From positions 31,687,779 through 31,751,778 of the forward strand of contig JABACO010000001.1 in NCBI GenBank assembly GCA_013339895.1: a stretch of DNA of 64,000 nucleotides, in the 5' to 3' direction. The notes beneath the pieces are model-generated. The model did no database searches. It was given only the letters and a program-made list of their open reading frames with translations, and was not told where the DNA came from. The translations under genes were made by a program, and so were the position numbers. Below, piece by piece: positions 63,635 to 64,000 of the stretch. Source of the stretch: Ephydatia muelleri (Eukaryota > Porifera > Demospongiae > Spongillida > Spongillidae). Position 1 is the stretch's first letter. Every line of letters begins with the position of its first letter.

Positions 63635-64000
63635 GGTGTGTCATTGCGCATATCGGGATGAGGTTCAAGATGTAGGAACGGACCGTTAACGTACGCAGTC
63701 GTAGAAAATAGGTAGATACACGCCGAGCGCACGTTCACGCCGATGAACCAAGGGCACATTACTATAATAGCAACGACACGCTCCTCCCACTCACACAGGC
63801 ACCAATTTGCACTATAAGGGCGCGCCCACCATTTGATGTTATTAAACATTATTGACTTCTAAATCATATTATTACGTAATAGCAAAAGTAATTAATTTTG
63901 TTGTTGATTCTCCTGCTCGCAAAATGAAAGCAAAAAATTAAAGAATGCATTATTAATATTTTAAAAATTAATCCAACTGCGTTAATGTTTAAAAACAGTC
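63635..64000. other. no gene seen
   Basis: AT-rich toward the window edge. I cannot support any feature. Confidence 0.4.

Overview
The window is eukaryotic, AT-rich and packed with transposable elements. Introns are very short (about 40-60 nt where I can fix both ends). The repeat and protein families (Helitron with an OTU protease and a 15-residue ADPEKKKASVR-type repeat, Ty3/Gypsy, hAT, an L2/CR1-like LINE, a secreted Cys-rich family) resemble those I know from non-bilaterian marine animals, most likely a demosponge. That assignment is inference from memory and was not tested.

The best-supported result is a delimited Helitron. Three copies share a 5' end starting TC directly after a host A (position 2827 on +; 52092 and 56203 on -). 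Two copies share a 3' end that is a giant palindrome ending CTTG just before a host T (12767; 48841 on -). The first copy (2827-12767, 9.9 kb) holds a basic repeat exon, a 574-nt intron, a DUF6570-like region plus HUH/Y2 Rep domain, a Pif1-type helicase, an OTU cysteine protease and a separate TATA-driven Pro/Ala-rich gene. It carries two frameshifts and one in-frame stop. The second copy (48841-52092) is internally deleted but keeps both ends and a relic of the Pro/Ala gene. It sits inside an LTR whose sequence rejoins exactly across it, which confirms both ends.

The second theme is a family of secreted glycine-block proteins: a signal peptide, then acidic DDERS modules alternating with polyglycine. 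Copies lie at 2-520, 27983-28672 (-), 40524-41273, 43891-44514 (-) and 52531-53217, with a fragment near 42.9 kb. Three copies lie antisense inside about 2-kb LTRs (TGTA...TACA) of a Ty3/Gypsy element that are followed by a primer-binding site and, in two cases, gag. Two of these LTRs stand head to head as a large inverted repeat (40038-42118 and 43046-44937).

Layout: 0-1.8 kb, Gly-block gene copy and hAT remnant; 2.65-2.8 kb, perfect foldback; 2.8-12.8 kb, Helitron; 14.3-15.2 kb, secreted Cys-rich gene (-); 15.6-16.0 kb, GGGA microsatellite; 16.4-18.1 kb, hAT element with 8-bp target duplication; 18.1-26 kb, two copies of a segment with a small intron-containing gene, with foldbacks, simple repeats and a multi-exon gene (-) between them; 26.8-35 kb, degraded gene fragments, including OTU and Cys-rich domains, and a Gly-block gene; 35.1-36.2 kb, 16-bp minisatellite in an LTR end, then gag; 37.4-48.8 kb, hAT, Gypsy and OTU relics, the LTR inverted repeat and a duplicated 1.1-kb segment; 48.8-56.2 kb, nested Helitron, Gly-block LTR, hAT remnant, integrase fragment and truncated Helitron; 58.3-62.6 kb, a gene whose last exon is split by a LINE. 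The final 1.4 kb has tandem repeats and no gene I can support.
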